Shown here piece after piece: positions 19,488 to 29,596 of a DNA stretch of 64,000 nt. The notes under the pieces are model-generated. The model was given only the letters and a program-made list of their open reading frames with translations. It was not told where the DNA came from and ran no database searches. Each line of letters starts with the position of its first letter. Positions within the stretch are counted from its first letter, which is position 1. Origin of the DNA: Gilliamella sp. wkB308 (GTDB lineage: Bacteria > Pseudomonadota > Gammaproteobacteria > Enterobacterales > Orbaceae); assembly GCF_001690185.1 (NCBI RefSeq), contig NZ_LZGN01000034.1:186001-250000 (forward strand). The letters are read 5' to 3'. The translations under genes and the position numbers were made by a program.

Positions 19488-20354
19488 ATGAAAAATATAC
19501 TATCTATTCAGTCACATGTTGTATTTGGTCATGCAGGTAATAGTGCTGCTGTATTCCCTATGCGTCGTGTGGGAGTAAATGTATGGCCTTTAAATACTGT
19601 GCAATTTTCAAATCATACGCAATATCGTCAATGGACAGGTACGGTAATGCCAGCATCGCATTTAACCGATATCGCCGATGGCATTAATGCCATTGGTGAA
19701 CTTAAACGATGTGATGCAGTATTAAGTGGTTATATGGGATCCCCTGAACAAGGTAGTGCCATAACCGAAATAGTAAAAAAAGTAAAAGCTGTAAATCCCA
19801 ATGCAATTTATCTTTGTGATCCTGTTATGGGGCATCCTGAAAAAGGTTGTTTTGTTGCGCCAGGCGTATCTGAATTTTTGTGTAATACTGCATTACCTAT
19901 AGCAGATATGATGGCACCAAATATTTTGGAGCTAGAAGAGTTAAATGGAAAACAGCCAATTAATAACGTTGAAGAAGCGGTATTTGCATGTAAAGCACTT
20001 TGTAAAAAAGGGCCTAAAGCGATTTTAGTTAAACATTTAAGTCGTGCTGGGTATCGTAAAGATCGTTTCGAAATGTTACTCGTTACAGAACATGAAGCAT
20101 GGCACATTGAGCGCCCTTTAGTTGATTTTGGCGTGAGACAGCCTGTTGGTGTAGGCGATATGACGAGTGGATTGTTTTTAGCGAATATTTTGCTTGGGAA
20201 ATCGCTGGTTGAGGCGTTAGAACATACCACTTCTGCGGTTTATGCTGTTATGCTTGAAACCTTGAAACTCAATGAATATGAGCTTCAATTAGTTGCCGCT
20301 CAAGATGAAATAGCAAAACCTTCACAATGGTTTAATGCGAAAAGAATTGATTAA
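19488..20354 (+). CDS. pdxY: Pyridoxal/pyridoxamine kinase
   Basis: A 288-residue ribokinase-superfamily enzyme that phosphorylates pyridoxal in vitamin B6 salvage. It begins [22 protein letters not shown] and contains the metal/phosphate motif DPVMGH and the catalytic loop [12 protein letters not shown]. It follows tyrS by 3 bases, an order also seen in E. coli, and is therefore PdxY rather than PdxK. The downstream gap to the rodZ-like gene is 64 bases. Confidence 0.95.
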   Translation: MKNILSIQSHVVFGHAGNSAAVFPMRRVGVNVWPLNTVQFSNHTQYRQWTGTVMPASHLTDIADGINAIGELKRCDAVLSGYMGSPEQGSAITEIVKKVKAVNPNAIYLCDPVMGHPEKGCFVAPGVSEFLCNTALPIADMMAPNILELEELNGKQPINNVEEAVFACKALCKKGPKAILVKHLSRAGYRKDRFEMLLVTEHEAWHIERPLVDFGVRQPVGVGDMTSGLFLANILLGKSLVEALEHTTSAVYAVMLETLKLNEYELQLVAAQDEIAKPSQWFNAKRID

Positions 20355-20418
20355 TTTTAAAAATATGTAAAAATGGATCAAATTTAATTTATTTTTAATT
20401 CTTAACAAAAATGAGGGG

Positions 20419-20865
20419 ATGATGGAAGACAATATTTCTTTGGGTAAGATGCTTTCCAATTTACGTAATAATATGGGATTAACTCAAGAAGATATTGCCA
20501 ATAAGATCCATGTTCGAAAGGCAGTGGTCGAAGAAATTGAAAACGATCAGCGAGTTCATGCCCCTCTTGTCTTTGTTAAAGGTTATATTCGTTCTTATGC
20601 TGAAATTGTTGGTTTATCCGAGGACGAATATCAACCTTATCTAGAAAAAATGTCAAAGCAAAATGCATCCGAAACAAAAATAAAGCAACTCATCCCTGCC
20701 CTTGAACCTAGAAAAAGAGGAAAGCGGATTTTATTTTTTAGCTTATTTGTAGTGGTTTGTATAGTTGGTGTAACTATTTATTATTTTAATAAAGAAAGTA
20801 AAAATAATTATGTAGAAGTGAGTCATTACATTTCGCCATCATCATCGAATCACGTTAACAGTTAG
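20419..20865 (+). CDS. rodZ: Minimal RodZ-like cytoskeletal membrane protein
   Basis: A 148-residue protein. Residues 7-70 form the RodZ-type helix-turn-helix (LGKMLSNLRNNMGLTQEDIA and VFVKGYIRSYAEIVGL), which binds MreB in E. coli. A basic stretch (PRKRGKR, 97-103) precedes a single transmembrane helix (about 104-123). Only about 25 periplasmic residues follow, so the periplasmic domain of enteric RodZ (337 residues in E. coli) is absent. Only 86 bases separate the stop from ispG, and they hold no remnant of that domain, so this looks like a naturally short form, not a frameshift. Its position upstream of ispG supports the call. The start may be ATG 20419 or 20422. Confidence 0.82.
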   Translation: MMEDNISLGKMLSNLRNNMGLTQEDIANKIHVRKAVVEEIENDQRVHAPLVFVKGYIRSYAEIVGLSEDEYQPYLEKMSKQNASETKIKQLIPALEPRKRGKRILFFSLFVVVCIVGVTIYYFNKESKNNYVEVSHYISPSSSNHVNS

Positions 20866-20951
20866 CAAATTTTCTTACTCGTATACAGACATTTGATGCA
20901 AATCTTGTTAAGATCACAAGCTAGTTATTTTGTTATATCATTAGGCGTGTT

Positions 20952-22061
20952 ATGAGTCATCAGGATTCACCGATAATCAGACGAGAATCTACCCGAATTT
21001 ATGTCGGCAGTGTACCTATTGGTGGTGGTGCGCCGATTGCTGTTCAATCCATGACGAATACCCGTACGACAGATGTTGAAAAAACTGTTGCTCAGATTCA
21101 AGCACTTGAGCGAGTAGGTGTCGACATTGTTCGTGTGTCGATTCCAACAATGGATGCGGCAGAAGCATTTAAATTGATTAAACAACAAGCGAAAGTGCCA
21201 CTTATTGCAGATATTCACTTCGATTATCGTATTGCTTTGAAAGTGGCAGAATATGGTGTGGATTGTTTAAGAATTAATCCGGGAAATATCGGTAATGAAT
21301 CACGAATTCGAGCAGTTGTTGATTGTGCTAAAGATAAAAATATTCCAATAAGAATTGGGGTCAACTCCGGATCACTTGAAAAAGATATTCAAGAAAAATA
21401 TGGCGAACCAACGCCACAAGCAATTGTAGAATCAGCGATGCGTCATGTTGATATTCTTGATAGGCTTAATTTCGACCAATTTAAAGTGAGTGTGAAAGCG
21501 TCTGATGTATTTACAGCGGTGGATGCCTATCGACTTTTAGCTAAACAGATAAATCAGCCACTGCATTTGGGGATCACTGAAGCGGGTGGTGTTCGCAGTG
21601 GTGCAATTAAGTCGGCAATAGGTTTAGGTTTGTTATTATCTGAAGGTATTGGCGATACATTGCGTGTCTCTTTAGCCGCAGATCCCACTGAAGAAGTTAA
21701 AGTCGGTTTTGATATATTAAAATCACTGAGAATTCGATCTCGTGGTATCAACTTTATTGCTTGTCCGACCTGTTCAAGACAAGAGTTTGATGTCATTAAT
21801 ACAGTCAATACGTTAGAACAACGTTTAGAAGATATCATTACACCAATGGATGTATCGATTATTGGTTGTGTTGTTAATGGGCCAGGTGAAGCTTTGGCTT
21901 CAACGATGGGTGTTGCTGGCGGTCATAATAAAAGTGGATTTTATGAAGATGGTGTGCGTATTGGTCGTATTGATAACGAACAGATGATCGATGAACTGGA
22001 AGCAAAAATTCGAGCAAAAGCATCAATACTAAAAAACAGAATTGCAGCAACTGAACTATAA
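20952..22061 (+). CDS. ispG: 4-hydroxy-3-methylbut-2-en-1-yl diphosphate synthase (flavodoxin)
   Basis: A 369-residue enzyme of the MEP isoprenoid pathway that reduces ME-cPP to HMBPP. It starts with [20 protein letters not shown] and contains the [4Fe-4S] cysteines in [11 protein letters not shown] and CVVNGPGEA. The length equals E. coli IspG (372). It forms the classic block rodZ-ispG-hisS-yfgM-bamB-der, with 24 bases to hisS. Confidence 0.97.
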   Translation: MSHQDSPIIRRESTRIYVGSVPIGGGAPIAVQSMTNTRTTDVEKTVAQIQALERVGVDIVRVSIPTMDAAEAFKLIKQQAKVPLIADIHFDYRIALKVAEYGVDCLRINPGNIGNESRIRAVVDCAKDKNIPIRIGVNSGSLEKDIQEKYGEPTPQAIVESAMRHVDILDRLNFDQFKVSVKASDVFTAVDAYRLLAKQINQPLHLGITEAGGVRSGAIKSAIGLGLLLSEGIGDTLRVSLAADPTEEVKVGFDILKSLRIRSRGINFIACPTCSRQEFDVINTVNTLEQRLEDIITPMDVSIIGCVVNGPGEALASTMGVAGGHNKSGFYEDGVRIGRIDNEQMIDELEAKIRAKASILKNRIAATEL

Positions 22062-22085
22062 TTTTATTAGATAGCGAATACATAA

Positions 22086-23363
22086 ATGACAGAGAAAAAA
22101 ATCCAATCTATACGGGGAATGAATGACTTACTCCCAACAGATAGTGCGAGTTGGCAACAAATTGAAAAAATTGTTAAAGGTGTTCTAAATAGCTATGGCT
22201 ATAATGAGATAAGAACCCCCATTGTTGAAGATACTGCGCTATTTAAAAGAGCCGTCGGTGAAGTGACGGATATTGTCGAAAAAGAGATGTATACGTTTAA
22301 TGACCGTAATGATGAAAGTATCACTTTACGTCCCGAAATTACTGCGGGTTGTGTGCGTGCGGGCATTGAGCATGGGCTTTTTTATAATCAAGAACAACGT
22401 CTTTGGTATTTAGGTCCAGCATTTCGTTACGAAAAACCGCAAAAAGGGCGCTATCGTCAATTTCATCAATTTGGGGTTGAAGTTTTTGGACTTGAAGGAC
22501 CAAATATTGATGCTGAATTGATTTTATTAACCGCAAGATTCTGGAAAGCACTGGGAATACAGGATCACACTTCGTTAGAATTAAATTCTATTGGTTCACT
22601 TGAAGCCAGAGCAAACTATCGTCAAGCACTCGTTGATTTTCTTGAACAACATAAAGATAAATTGGATGAAGACTGCTTACGTAGAATGTATACTAATCCA
22701 TTACGTGTACTCGACTCGAAAAATCCAGTGGTACAAGAATTACTTAATCAAGCACCAAAACTATTTGATTATTTAGATACAGAATCTAAAGAACATTTTG
22801 AAGGCTTGTGTCGTTTACTGGATAAAGCAGGAATAAAATACAATATTAATCAAAGATTAGTAAGAGGATTAGACTATTACAATCGTACAGTATTTGAATG
22901 GGTAACAAGTAGCTTGGGTGCTCAAGGTACTGTTTGCGGTGGGGGTCGCTATGATGGATTAGTAAGCCAATTAGGTGGTCAATCAACGCCAGCTGTTGGG
23001 TTTGCAATGGGACTTGAACGATTAGTTTTACTTGTTCAAGCTGTTAATCCTTCATTAAATCGAGATAATTCGATTGATATTTATATGATCTCTTCAGGAG
23101 ATGAAAATACGATTTCAGTAGCACAATGTGTTGCTGAATTATTACGTGACGGTTTACCTGATAAACGAATTGTGACTAATTATGGAACGTCTAATTTTAA
23201 GAAACAATTTGCCAAAGCAGATAAATTAGGTGCTAAAATAGCGGTTATTGTTGGTGAAAACGAGTTAGCGAACCAAACGGTAACTATCAAAAACTTACAA
23301 ACAGGTGAACAAACTGAAGTTGCGCAAAGCGATATCGTTCAAACTTGTTTGGCAATGATATAA
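22086..23363 (+). CDS. hisS: Histidyl-tRNA synthetase
   Basis: A 425-residue class II synthetase. Visible motifs are [12 protein letters not shown] at the N-terminus, motif 2 in [20 protein letters not shown], the histidine A/B boxes [15 protein letters not shown] and GGGRYDGLV, and motif 3 [11 protein letters not shown]-terminal anticodon-binding domain follows (about 330-425). The length matches E. coli HisS (424). It is co-transcribed with ispG and yfgM. Confidence 0.98.
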   Translation: MTEKKIQSIRGMNDLLPTDSASWQQIEKIVKGVLNSYGYNEIRTPIVEDTALFKRAVGEVTDIVEKEMYTFNDRNDESITLRPEITAGCVRAGIEHGLFYNQEQRLWYLGPAFRYEKPQKGRYRQFHQFGVEVFGLEGPNIDAELILLTARFWKALGIQDHTSLELNSIGSLEARANYRQALVDFLEQHKDKLDEDCLRRMYTNPLRVLDSKNPVVQELLNQAPKLFDYLDTESKEHFEGLCRLLDKAGIKYNINQRLVRGLDYYNRTVFEWVTSSLGAQGTVCGGGRYDGLVSQLGGQSTPAVGFAMGLERLVLLVQAVNPSLNRDNSIDIYMISSGDENTISVAQCVAELLRDGLPDKRIVTNYGTSNFKKQFAKADKLGAKIAVIVGENELANQTVTIKNLQTGEQTEVAQSDIVQTCLAMI

Positions 23364-23387
23364 ATCTAAAGGAAATAGGAGATAAGC

Positions 23388-24110
23388 GTGAGTTATCAAT
23401 CGTCAAGTGAAGAACAAATGTGGGCTTTAAAAGAGTTTCTTGCGAAAACGTGGAAAATTATTGTTGCCGTTATTGTCATTGGATTATTAGCTTATTATGG
23501 TTGGAGTTACTATCAATCAAATCAAGTTAAAAAATTGGAACAAATGTCAGATCGTTATGAACAACTTGTAAAACAGTTAGATCAGACAAAACCAGAATCC
23601 GTAAATGATTTAGTTGCTTTTGCAAAAGAGGATGATACCGTTTATAACGTTTTTGCTGATCTTTTTGCGGCTAAATTTTATATCGAAGTAAAAAAAGATT
23701 ACGCAGGTGCTCAAGCATTACTGAATGATGCTTTATCTAAAACAAAAGCGGAACCGGTAAAATCCATGATTACTATTCGCATTGCACGTGTGCAGTATCA
23801 ACAAAACCAATATCAAGAAAGTTTAGCGACGTTAGATAAAGTAAACAATGAAGCTTGGGAACTGGTGATTAACGAAATACGGGGCGATATATTAACCAAA
23901 ATGTCTCGTTATGCTGAGGCGGTAGATGCTTATAAAATTGCGCTAAAGTCAGCGGCAATGATAAGTTCAGAGCCAAATATTAAAATCAAACTGAATCAAG
24001 CTGAATATCTACAAGCTAAACAAACAATTGAACAAGATAAGCAAACTGCTGAAGAAAAGGCAGAGCAAGAGGATCAGTCAAAGACTGAAACGGAAGAAAA
24101 TAAAAATTAA
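23388..24110 (+). CDS. yfgM: Periplasmic chaperone-associated TPR protein YfgM
   Basis: A 240-residue protein with a cytoplasmic start (SSEEQMWALKEFLAKTWK), one transmembrane helix (about 25-44) and a periplasmic TPR-like region (about 60-220), ending in a Gln/Glu/Lys-rich tail. In E. coli YfgM is an ancillary factor at the Sec translocon. The start codon is GTG at 23388 after the purine-rich GGAAATAGGAG. It sits between hisS and bamB as in enteric bacteria. Confidence 0.92.
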   Translation: MSYQSSSEEQMWALKEFLAKTWKIIVAVIVIGLLAYYGWSYYQSNQVKKLEQMSDRYEQLVKQLDQTKPESVNDLVAFAKEDDTVYNVFADLFAAKFYIEVKKDYAGAQALLNDALSKTKAEPVKSMITIRIARVQYQQNQYQESLATLDKVNNEAWELVINEIRGDILTKMSRYAEAVDAYKIALKSAAMISSEPNIKIKLNQAEYLQAKQTIEQDKQTAEEKAEQEDQSKTETEENKN

Positions 24111-24136
24111 TTTATCCTGCTATAAGGGTCTATACA

Positions 24137-25318
24137 ATGAAGTTATCTAAATGTTTTTTAACCAGTGTTTTTATGTTTTCACTTGCTGGATGCTCTATAT
24201 TTGGAGGAGAAGAAGAAGTCATTCAAGTTTCACCTTCTCCTATAGTCAGTAACCAATTTACTATTCACCAATTATGGCGTAACAGTACTGCAGGAAATAC
24301 GCGAATTTATTCATTATTAGGTCCTGCTAGTTATGATAATGTTATTTATGCAGCAAGTCGAAGTGGAGAAGTAAAAGCAGTTGATTTAACAACGGGTAAT
24401 ACATTGTGGAATGTCGATTTATCCAAAAGTACACTTTTCAGTAGTAAAACAGCGCTCTTTTCAGGTGGTGTAAGTGCTGATGAAAATTATGTTTATGTTG
24501 GCAGTGAACGTGCTGTTGTTTATGCTTTAGATCGTCATAACGGAAAAGTCGTCTGGGAAAAATCGGTTAAAGGGGAAGTCCTTGCTCGCCCGGTATCGTC
24601 TGATGATAAATTAGTTGTTCATACCGCTAATGGTATATTACAAGGGCTTAATCGTGAAACGGGTGACGAACTTTGGGAAGTGACTTTTGAAGTTCCGGCA
24701 TTATCATTAAGAGGTAACTCAACACCAGTCATTGCCCATGGCGCCGCTATCTTTGGTGATGATAATGGACGAGTGAATGCTTACTACATTAATGATGGTC
24801 AATTAATTTGGCAACAACGGATTTCTCAACCGACTGGTTCAACAGAAATTGCAAAATTAAATGATGTTGATTCAACCCCTGTAGTTGAAGGAAATACTGT
24901 CTATTCTGTTGGCTTTAATGGTTATGTTGCTGCACTGGATTTAAGTAATGGTGAAGTAATATGGCGTAAAAAAATAGGTTCAACACACAGTTTTGCTGTT
25001 GATAAAAATCGATTATACGTAGTAGATCAAGACGATAATATTCAATCATTATCGAAAACGGAAGGTGGCGTACTTTGGACGCAATCAAGTTTTACACATC
25101 GCCAATTGACTGATCCAGTCATTTATCAAGATTATGTCGTATTTGGTGATTTTGAAGGTTACCTGTATTGGTTAAATGCTGAAACAGGTGAACTTGTAAA
25201 TAAAATAGAAGTAAGTAGTAGCGGAATAATCGCTAAACCATTGGTCGTTGACAATAAACTGATTGTTCAAGTCAAAAATGGTGATATTTACGCTTTCACA
25301 AAAAATTTAAGTAATTAG
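24137..25318 (+). CDS. bamB: Outer membrane assembly lipoprotein BamB
   Basis: A 393-residue lipoprotein of the BAM complex that inserts beta-barrel proteins. The signal peptide ends in a lipobox (FSLAGC, Cys19). The body is an eight-bladed PQQ-type beta-propeller, with repeated blade motifs such as VKAVDLTTGNTLW, VYALDRHNGKVVWE, VAALDLSNGEVIWRK and LYWLNAETGELV. Length and position before der agree with E. coli BamB (392). Confidence 0.97.
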   Translation: MKLSKCFLTSVFMFSLAGCSIFGGEEEVIQVSPSPIVSNQFTIHQLWRNSTAGNTRIYSLLGPASYDNVIYAASRSGEVKAVDLTTGNTLWNVDLSKSTLFSSKTALFSGGVSADENYVYVGSERAVVYALDRHNGKVVWEKSVKGEVLARPVSSDDKLVVHTANGILQGLNRETGDELWEVTFEVPALSLRGNSTPVIAHGAAIFGDDNGRVNAYYINDGQLIWQQRISQPTGSTEIAKLNDVDSTPVVEGNTVYSVGFNGYVAALDLSNGEVIWRKKIGSTHSFAVDKNRLYVVDQDDNIQSLSKTEGGVLWTQSSFTHRQLTDPVIYQDYVVFGDFEGYLYWLNAETGELVNKIEVSSSGIIAKPLVVDNKLIVQVKNGDIYAFTKNLSN

Positions 25319-25327
25319 AGAATAAAC

Positions 25328-26797
25328 ATGGTACCTGTTGTAGCACTAGTTGGTCGTCCAAATGTTGGAAAATCAACTTTATTTAATCGGTTAACAAGAA
25401 CACGAGATGCGTTAGTCGCAGATTTTCCTGGATTAACCCGTGATCGTAAGTATGGACGAGCAGAAATCAAGGGCCATGAATATATTGTAATTGATACGGG
25501 TGGAATTGATGGCACTGAAGAAGGGGTTGAAAGCTTTATGGCTGACCAATCCTTACAAGCTATCGAAGAAGCCGATATCGTTCTGTTTTTAGTCGATGCA
25601 AGAGCGGGTGCTATGCCGGCAGATCATGCGATCGCTAAACACTTGCGTTCTCGTCAAAAGGCCACTTTTTTAGTTGCCAATAAAATTGATGGTATTGATG
25701 CTGATACGGCTATCTCAGATTTTTACTCATTAGGTTTAGGCGATATTCACCCCATAGCCGCAAGTCATGGGCGTGGTGTCAGTTCATTAATTGAAACGGC
25801 GTTGGAACCTATTTTTCAATTTAAAGATCACGATGAAGATGACTTTAATGAAGACCAATTGCTACCAGATTTATCGGAATCTTATGATGATGTTGACGAA
25901 GATGATGTTGAATCACTGATTAATCAACCGATTAAAGTAGCTATTGTCGGGCGTCCAAATGTAGGTAAGTCAACACTAACTAACCGAATTCTAGGTGAAG
26001 AACGGGTTGTGGTTTATGATATGCCAGGTACAACTCGAGATAGTATCTATATACCAATGACTCGTGACGAACGAGAATATGTTTTAATTGATACGGCAGG
26101 GGTGCGTAAACGTGGTAAGGTAACGCAAACTGTCGAAAAGTTTTCAGTGATTAAAACATTACAAGCGATTGAAGATGCAAATGTTGTCATACTGGTGATT
26201 GATGCCAGAGAAGGTATTTCAGATCAGGATTTATCATTACTCGGCTTTATCATCAATAGTGGGCGTTCACTTGTTATTGCCGTCAATAAGTGGGATGGGT
26301 TATCACAAGACATCAAAGAGCAAGTTAAAGCAACACTAGATGACCGACTTGATTTTATTGATTTTGCCCGTTTGCATTTTATTTCGGCTTTACATGGTAG
26401 TGGTGTGGGTAATTTATTTGATTCAATCCAAGAAGCTTATGAATGTGCAACCCGTCGGGTAAATACTGCATTATTAACCAAAATTATGCAAATGGCACAA
26501 GACGATCACCAACCACCTCTAGTTCGTGGACGTCGGGTAAAACTCAAATATGCCCATGCTGGAGGCTACAATCCACCTATTGTGGTTGTTCACGGAAATC
26601 AAGTTGAAGATCTTCCCGATTCTTATAAACGATATTTAATGAACTATTTTAGACGCTCATTAAAAATTATGGGAACGCCGATTCGAATTCAGTTTAAAGA
26701 AGGGGCGAATCCTTTTGAAGGTCGAAAAAATAGTTTAACGGCATCACAACAACGTAAACGACGTCGATTGATGAAACACGTTAGAGGTCGTAAATAG
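25328..26797 (+). CDS. der: Ribosome biogenesis GTPase Der (EngA)
   Basis: A 489-residue protein with two tandem GTPase domains followed by a KH-like domain. The two P-loops are [14 protein letters not shown] (about 8-21) and [14 protein letters not shown] (about 210-223), each followed by DTGG or DTAG. An acidic linker rich in Asp/Glu separates the domains. Der acts in 50S subunit maturation. The length matches E. coli Der (490). It starts 9 bases after bamB ends and is followed 3 bases later by the zinc-ribbon gene. Confidence 0.97.
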   Translation: MVPVVALVGRPNVGKSTLFNRLTRTRDALVADFPGLTRDRKYGRAEIKGHEYIVIDTGGIDGTEEGVESFMADQSLQAIEEADIVLFLVDARAGAMPADHAIAKHLRSRQKATFLVANKIDGIDADTAISDFYSLGLGDIHPIAASHGRGVSSLIETALEPIFQFKDHDEDDFNEDQLLPDLSESYDDVDEDDVESLINQPIKVAIVGRPNVGKSTLTNRILGEERVVVYDMPGTTRDSIYIPMTRDEREYVLIDTAGVRKRGKVTQTVEKFSVIKTLQAIEDANVVILVIDAREGISDQDLSLLGFIINSGRSLVIAVNKWDGLSQDIKEQVKATLDDRLDFIDFARLHFISALHGSGVGNLFDSIQEAYECATRRVNTALLTKIMQMAQDDHQPPLVRGRRVKLKYAHAGGYNPPIVVVHGNQVEDLPDSYKRYLMNYFRRSLKIMGTPIRIQFKEGANPFEGRKNSLTASQQRKRRRLMKHVRGRK

Positions 26798-26800
26798 TTT

Positions 26801-27052
26801 ATGTCAAAAAAAAATATAGCAGGGCAAAGTCAAGAAGGCTTGTGCCCTAAATGTCATCATAAAATGGATGTTATGTCTGCCCAGCATTACGTTTGTGCTC
26901 ACTGCAAACAACATTTTGTCGAACACTATATTTGCCCCACTTGTCATCAACCTGCTCAAATGATCAAAGGCTGTGGTGCCATAAATTATATTTGTCAAAC
27001 TGATGGATTAATCTCCAGCAGTAAAGTGATATTTCAATATTTACCAGAATAG
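26801..27052 (+). CDS. yfgJ: Zinc-ribbon protein YfgJ
   Basis: An 83-residue protein with paired cysteines spaced as zinc knuckles: CPKC (residues 17-20), CAHC (32-35) and CPTC (45-48), plus isolated cysteines after that. This pattern and the position directly after der fit the small zinc-ribbon protein YfgJ of enteric bacteria, whose function is unknown. It is 3 bases from der and so part of the same transcript. Confidence 0.8.
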   Translation: MSKKNIAGQSQEGLCPKCHHKMDVMSAQHYVCAHCKQHFVEHYICPTCHQPAQMIKGCGAINYICQTDGLISSSKVIFQYLPE

Positions 27053-27065
27053 AAAATCTATCTAA

Positions 27066-27734
<669 letters not shown>

Positions 27735-27744
27735 TTGATTGCTA

Positions 27745-27779
27745 AAAAAGCCAGTTATACATTTGTTATCTGGCTTTTT
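27745..27779. terminator. Bidirectional terminator between adk and the sulfhydrylase gene
   Basis: Stem AAAAAGCCAG pairs with CTGGCTTTTT around an imperfect loop. A-runs and T-runs flank both sides, so it can terminate adk and the convergent gene at 27788-29065. Confidence 0.85.
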
Positions 27780-27787
27780 GATTTTGA

Positions 27788-29065
27788 TTATAGTGTCGCT
27801 TTCAATGCCTGTTCTAAATCAGAAATAATATCATCAATATGTTCTATCCCAATAGACAAACGAATCATTTCTTGACTTACTCCTGCCCTTTTAAGTTCTT
27901 CATTATTAAGTTGTCTATGCGTAGTTGATGCTGGGTGACAAGCTAATGAGCGTGTATCGCCTATATTGACCAGACGAATAATTAATTTCAGTGCATCAAT
28001 AAATTTAGTGCCGGCAAGTTTTCCACCTTTAATACCAAACGATAAAATACTAGCAGGTAAATGATTATCCATCTGTTTTACCGCTAAATCATGTTCAGGA
28101 TGATTGCTAAGACCAGCATAGTTTACCCATTCAACTTGTGGGTGTGAGGCTAGATATTGTGCAACGTTGAGTGCATTTTGACAGTGGCGTTCCATGCGCA
28201 AAGAAAGGGTTTCAAGCCCTTGTAAGATCAAAAAAGTATTAAATGGCGATAGTGCAGCGCCCATATTGCGTAAAGGGATTACTCGACAACGTGCAATGTA
28301 AGCCGCATTACCAAAAGTATCCGTATAAGAGACACCATGATAAGACGGATCTGGTTGATTAAGCATTGGATATCTATCCGCATATTTATTCCATGGAAAC
28401 CGCCCTGAATCAACGATGATTCCTCCAAGACTATTGCCATGCCCACCAATATATTTAGTTAATGAATGCACGACAATATCAGCACCAAATTCAAATGGTC
28501 GGCAAAGTGCAGGACTGGCGACGGTATTATCGACGATTAACGGAATACCATGTCGATGTGCGATGTCGGCAAGTTGGCTTAAATCAACAATATTACCAGC
28601 AGGATTACCAATACTTTCGCAATAAATAGCCTTTGTTTTATCATCAATTTGCTGTTCAATAGCCACTAAATCGTTATGAGGTGCAAATTTGGTTGTAATA
28701 CCAAAATTAGGTAAGGTATGGGCAAATAAATTATAAGTGCCGCCATATAATTGAGAAACAGAAACAATATTTTCGCCAGCAAACGTAATTGCTTGAATAG
28801 CATAAGTGATAGCCGCCATACCCGATGCAACAGCTAAAGCACCAATACCGCCTTCAAGCGCAGCGATACGCGCTTCAAGTACGGCATTAGTTGGGTTGGT
28901 AATACGGGTATAAATATTACCAGCGACTTTTAAATCAAATAAATCTGCACCATGCTGTGTATCATCAAAAGCATAAGAGGTTGTTTGATAAATGGGAACA
29001 GCAACAGCGTGAGTAGTGGGATCAGGTGTATAGCCTGTGTGAAGTGCAATGGTTTCTGGTTTCAT
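27788..29065 (-). CDS. metY: O-acetylhomoserine aminocarboxypropyltransferase (sulfhydrylase)
   Basis: A PLP enzyme of the Cys/Met metabolism family, 425 residues from the chosen start. It carries [15 protein letters not shown], with the PLP-binding Lys, and [18 protein letters not shown]. The length above 420 residues and the start [20 protein letters not shown] fit O-acetylhomoserine sulfhydrylase (direct homocysteine synthesis from sulfide) better than MetB or MetC. I chose ATG 29063-29065 because GAGG lies about 7 bases before it; the upstream in-frame ATG at 29089 adds eight residues (LFRRGSI) that do not fit the family. No MetJ box is seen upstream. Confidence 0.9.
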   Translation of the reverse strand: MKPETIALHTGYTPDPTTHAVAVPIYQTTSYAFDDTQHGADLFDLKVAGNIYTRITNPTNAVLEARIAALEGGIGALAVASGMAAITYAIQAITFAGENIVSVSQLYGGTYNLFAHTLPNFGITTKFAPHNDLVAIEQQIDDKTKAIYCESIGNPAGNIVDLSQLADIAHRHGIPLIVDNTVASPALCRPFEFGADIVVHSLTKYIGGHGNSLGGIIVDSGRFPWNKYADRYPMLNQPDPSYHGVSYTDTFGNAAYIARCRVIPLRNMGAALSPFNTFLILQGLETLSLRMERHCQNALNVAQYLASHPQVEWVNYAGLSNHPEHDLAVKQMDNHLPASILSFGIKGGKLAGTKFIDALKLIIRLVNIGDTRSLACHPASTTHRQLNNEELKRAGVSQEMIRLSIGIEHIDDIISDLEQALKATL

Positions 29066-29128
29066 GATCGAGCCTCGTCGGAATAACAAGGCTCTATTTT
29101 GTACAAAAATTGATGAAAAAGTAAAGTG

Positions 29129-29398
29129 TTATAAAACCATTCTTACAATATCTATTTCACCTAATTCTTTATATAAATTTTCAATCTGATCAATGTGTGT
29201 TGCATTAATAGTGATCGACACAGAATGATAATTCCCTTTACTGCTAGGTTTGATTGACGGACTGTAATCACCCGGTGCATGACGTTGGATAACGGACACG
29301 ACTTTATCAACCAGTTCTGGTTTAGCTTCTCCCATAACTTTATAAGTAAAAGAACAAGGAAAATCTAATAATTCTTTTAAATTTGTTTTCTGTTGCAT
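29129..29398 (-). CDS. ybeD: YbeD-family (DUF493) protein
   Basis: An 89-residue protein with the DUF493 features [20 protein letters not shown] and a central stretch ending in [16 protein letters not shown], as in E. coli YbeD (87 residues). The fold is an ACT/ferredoxin-like alpha-beta sandwich; the function is not established. In enteric bacteria ybeD is next to dacA and lipB, but here it stands alone between the sulfhydrylase and gss genes, so the neighbourhood has been rearranged. Confidence 0.92.
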   Translation of the reverse strand: MQQKTNLKELLDFPCSFTYKVMGEAKPELVDKVVSVIQRHAPGDYSPSIKPSSKGNYHSVSITINATHIDQIENLYKELGEIDIVRMVL

Positions 29399-29596
29399 AA
29401 TTTTATGTTTCTCACGTAATCGGTATGTTTGGGGTATTACTACCAGGAATAACAGTCATATATAGGCGCTTTGATGTTCTTCAAGTGATCAAGCATAAAC
29501 TTCGCTTCTTAAAGTATTCAAATTGATCTATGATAGATTAATTTTATCACAGCTTAGTTAGCATTATCCTATAAATTATAAAAAAGGTTGAAAAAT

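Noticed and set aside
19808-20230. A 140-codon open frame on the minus strand inside pdxY
   Set aside because: It lies fully antisense to a conserved enzyme and its translation has no recognisable motif; it is a shadow frame.
20865-20952. Frameshifted remainder of rodZ
   Set aside because: All three frames of the 86-base gap contain nothing like the periplasmic RodZ domain.
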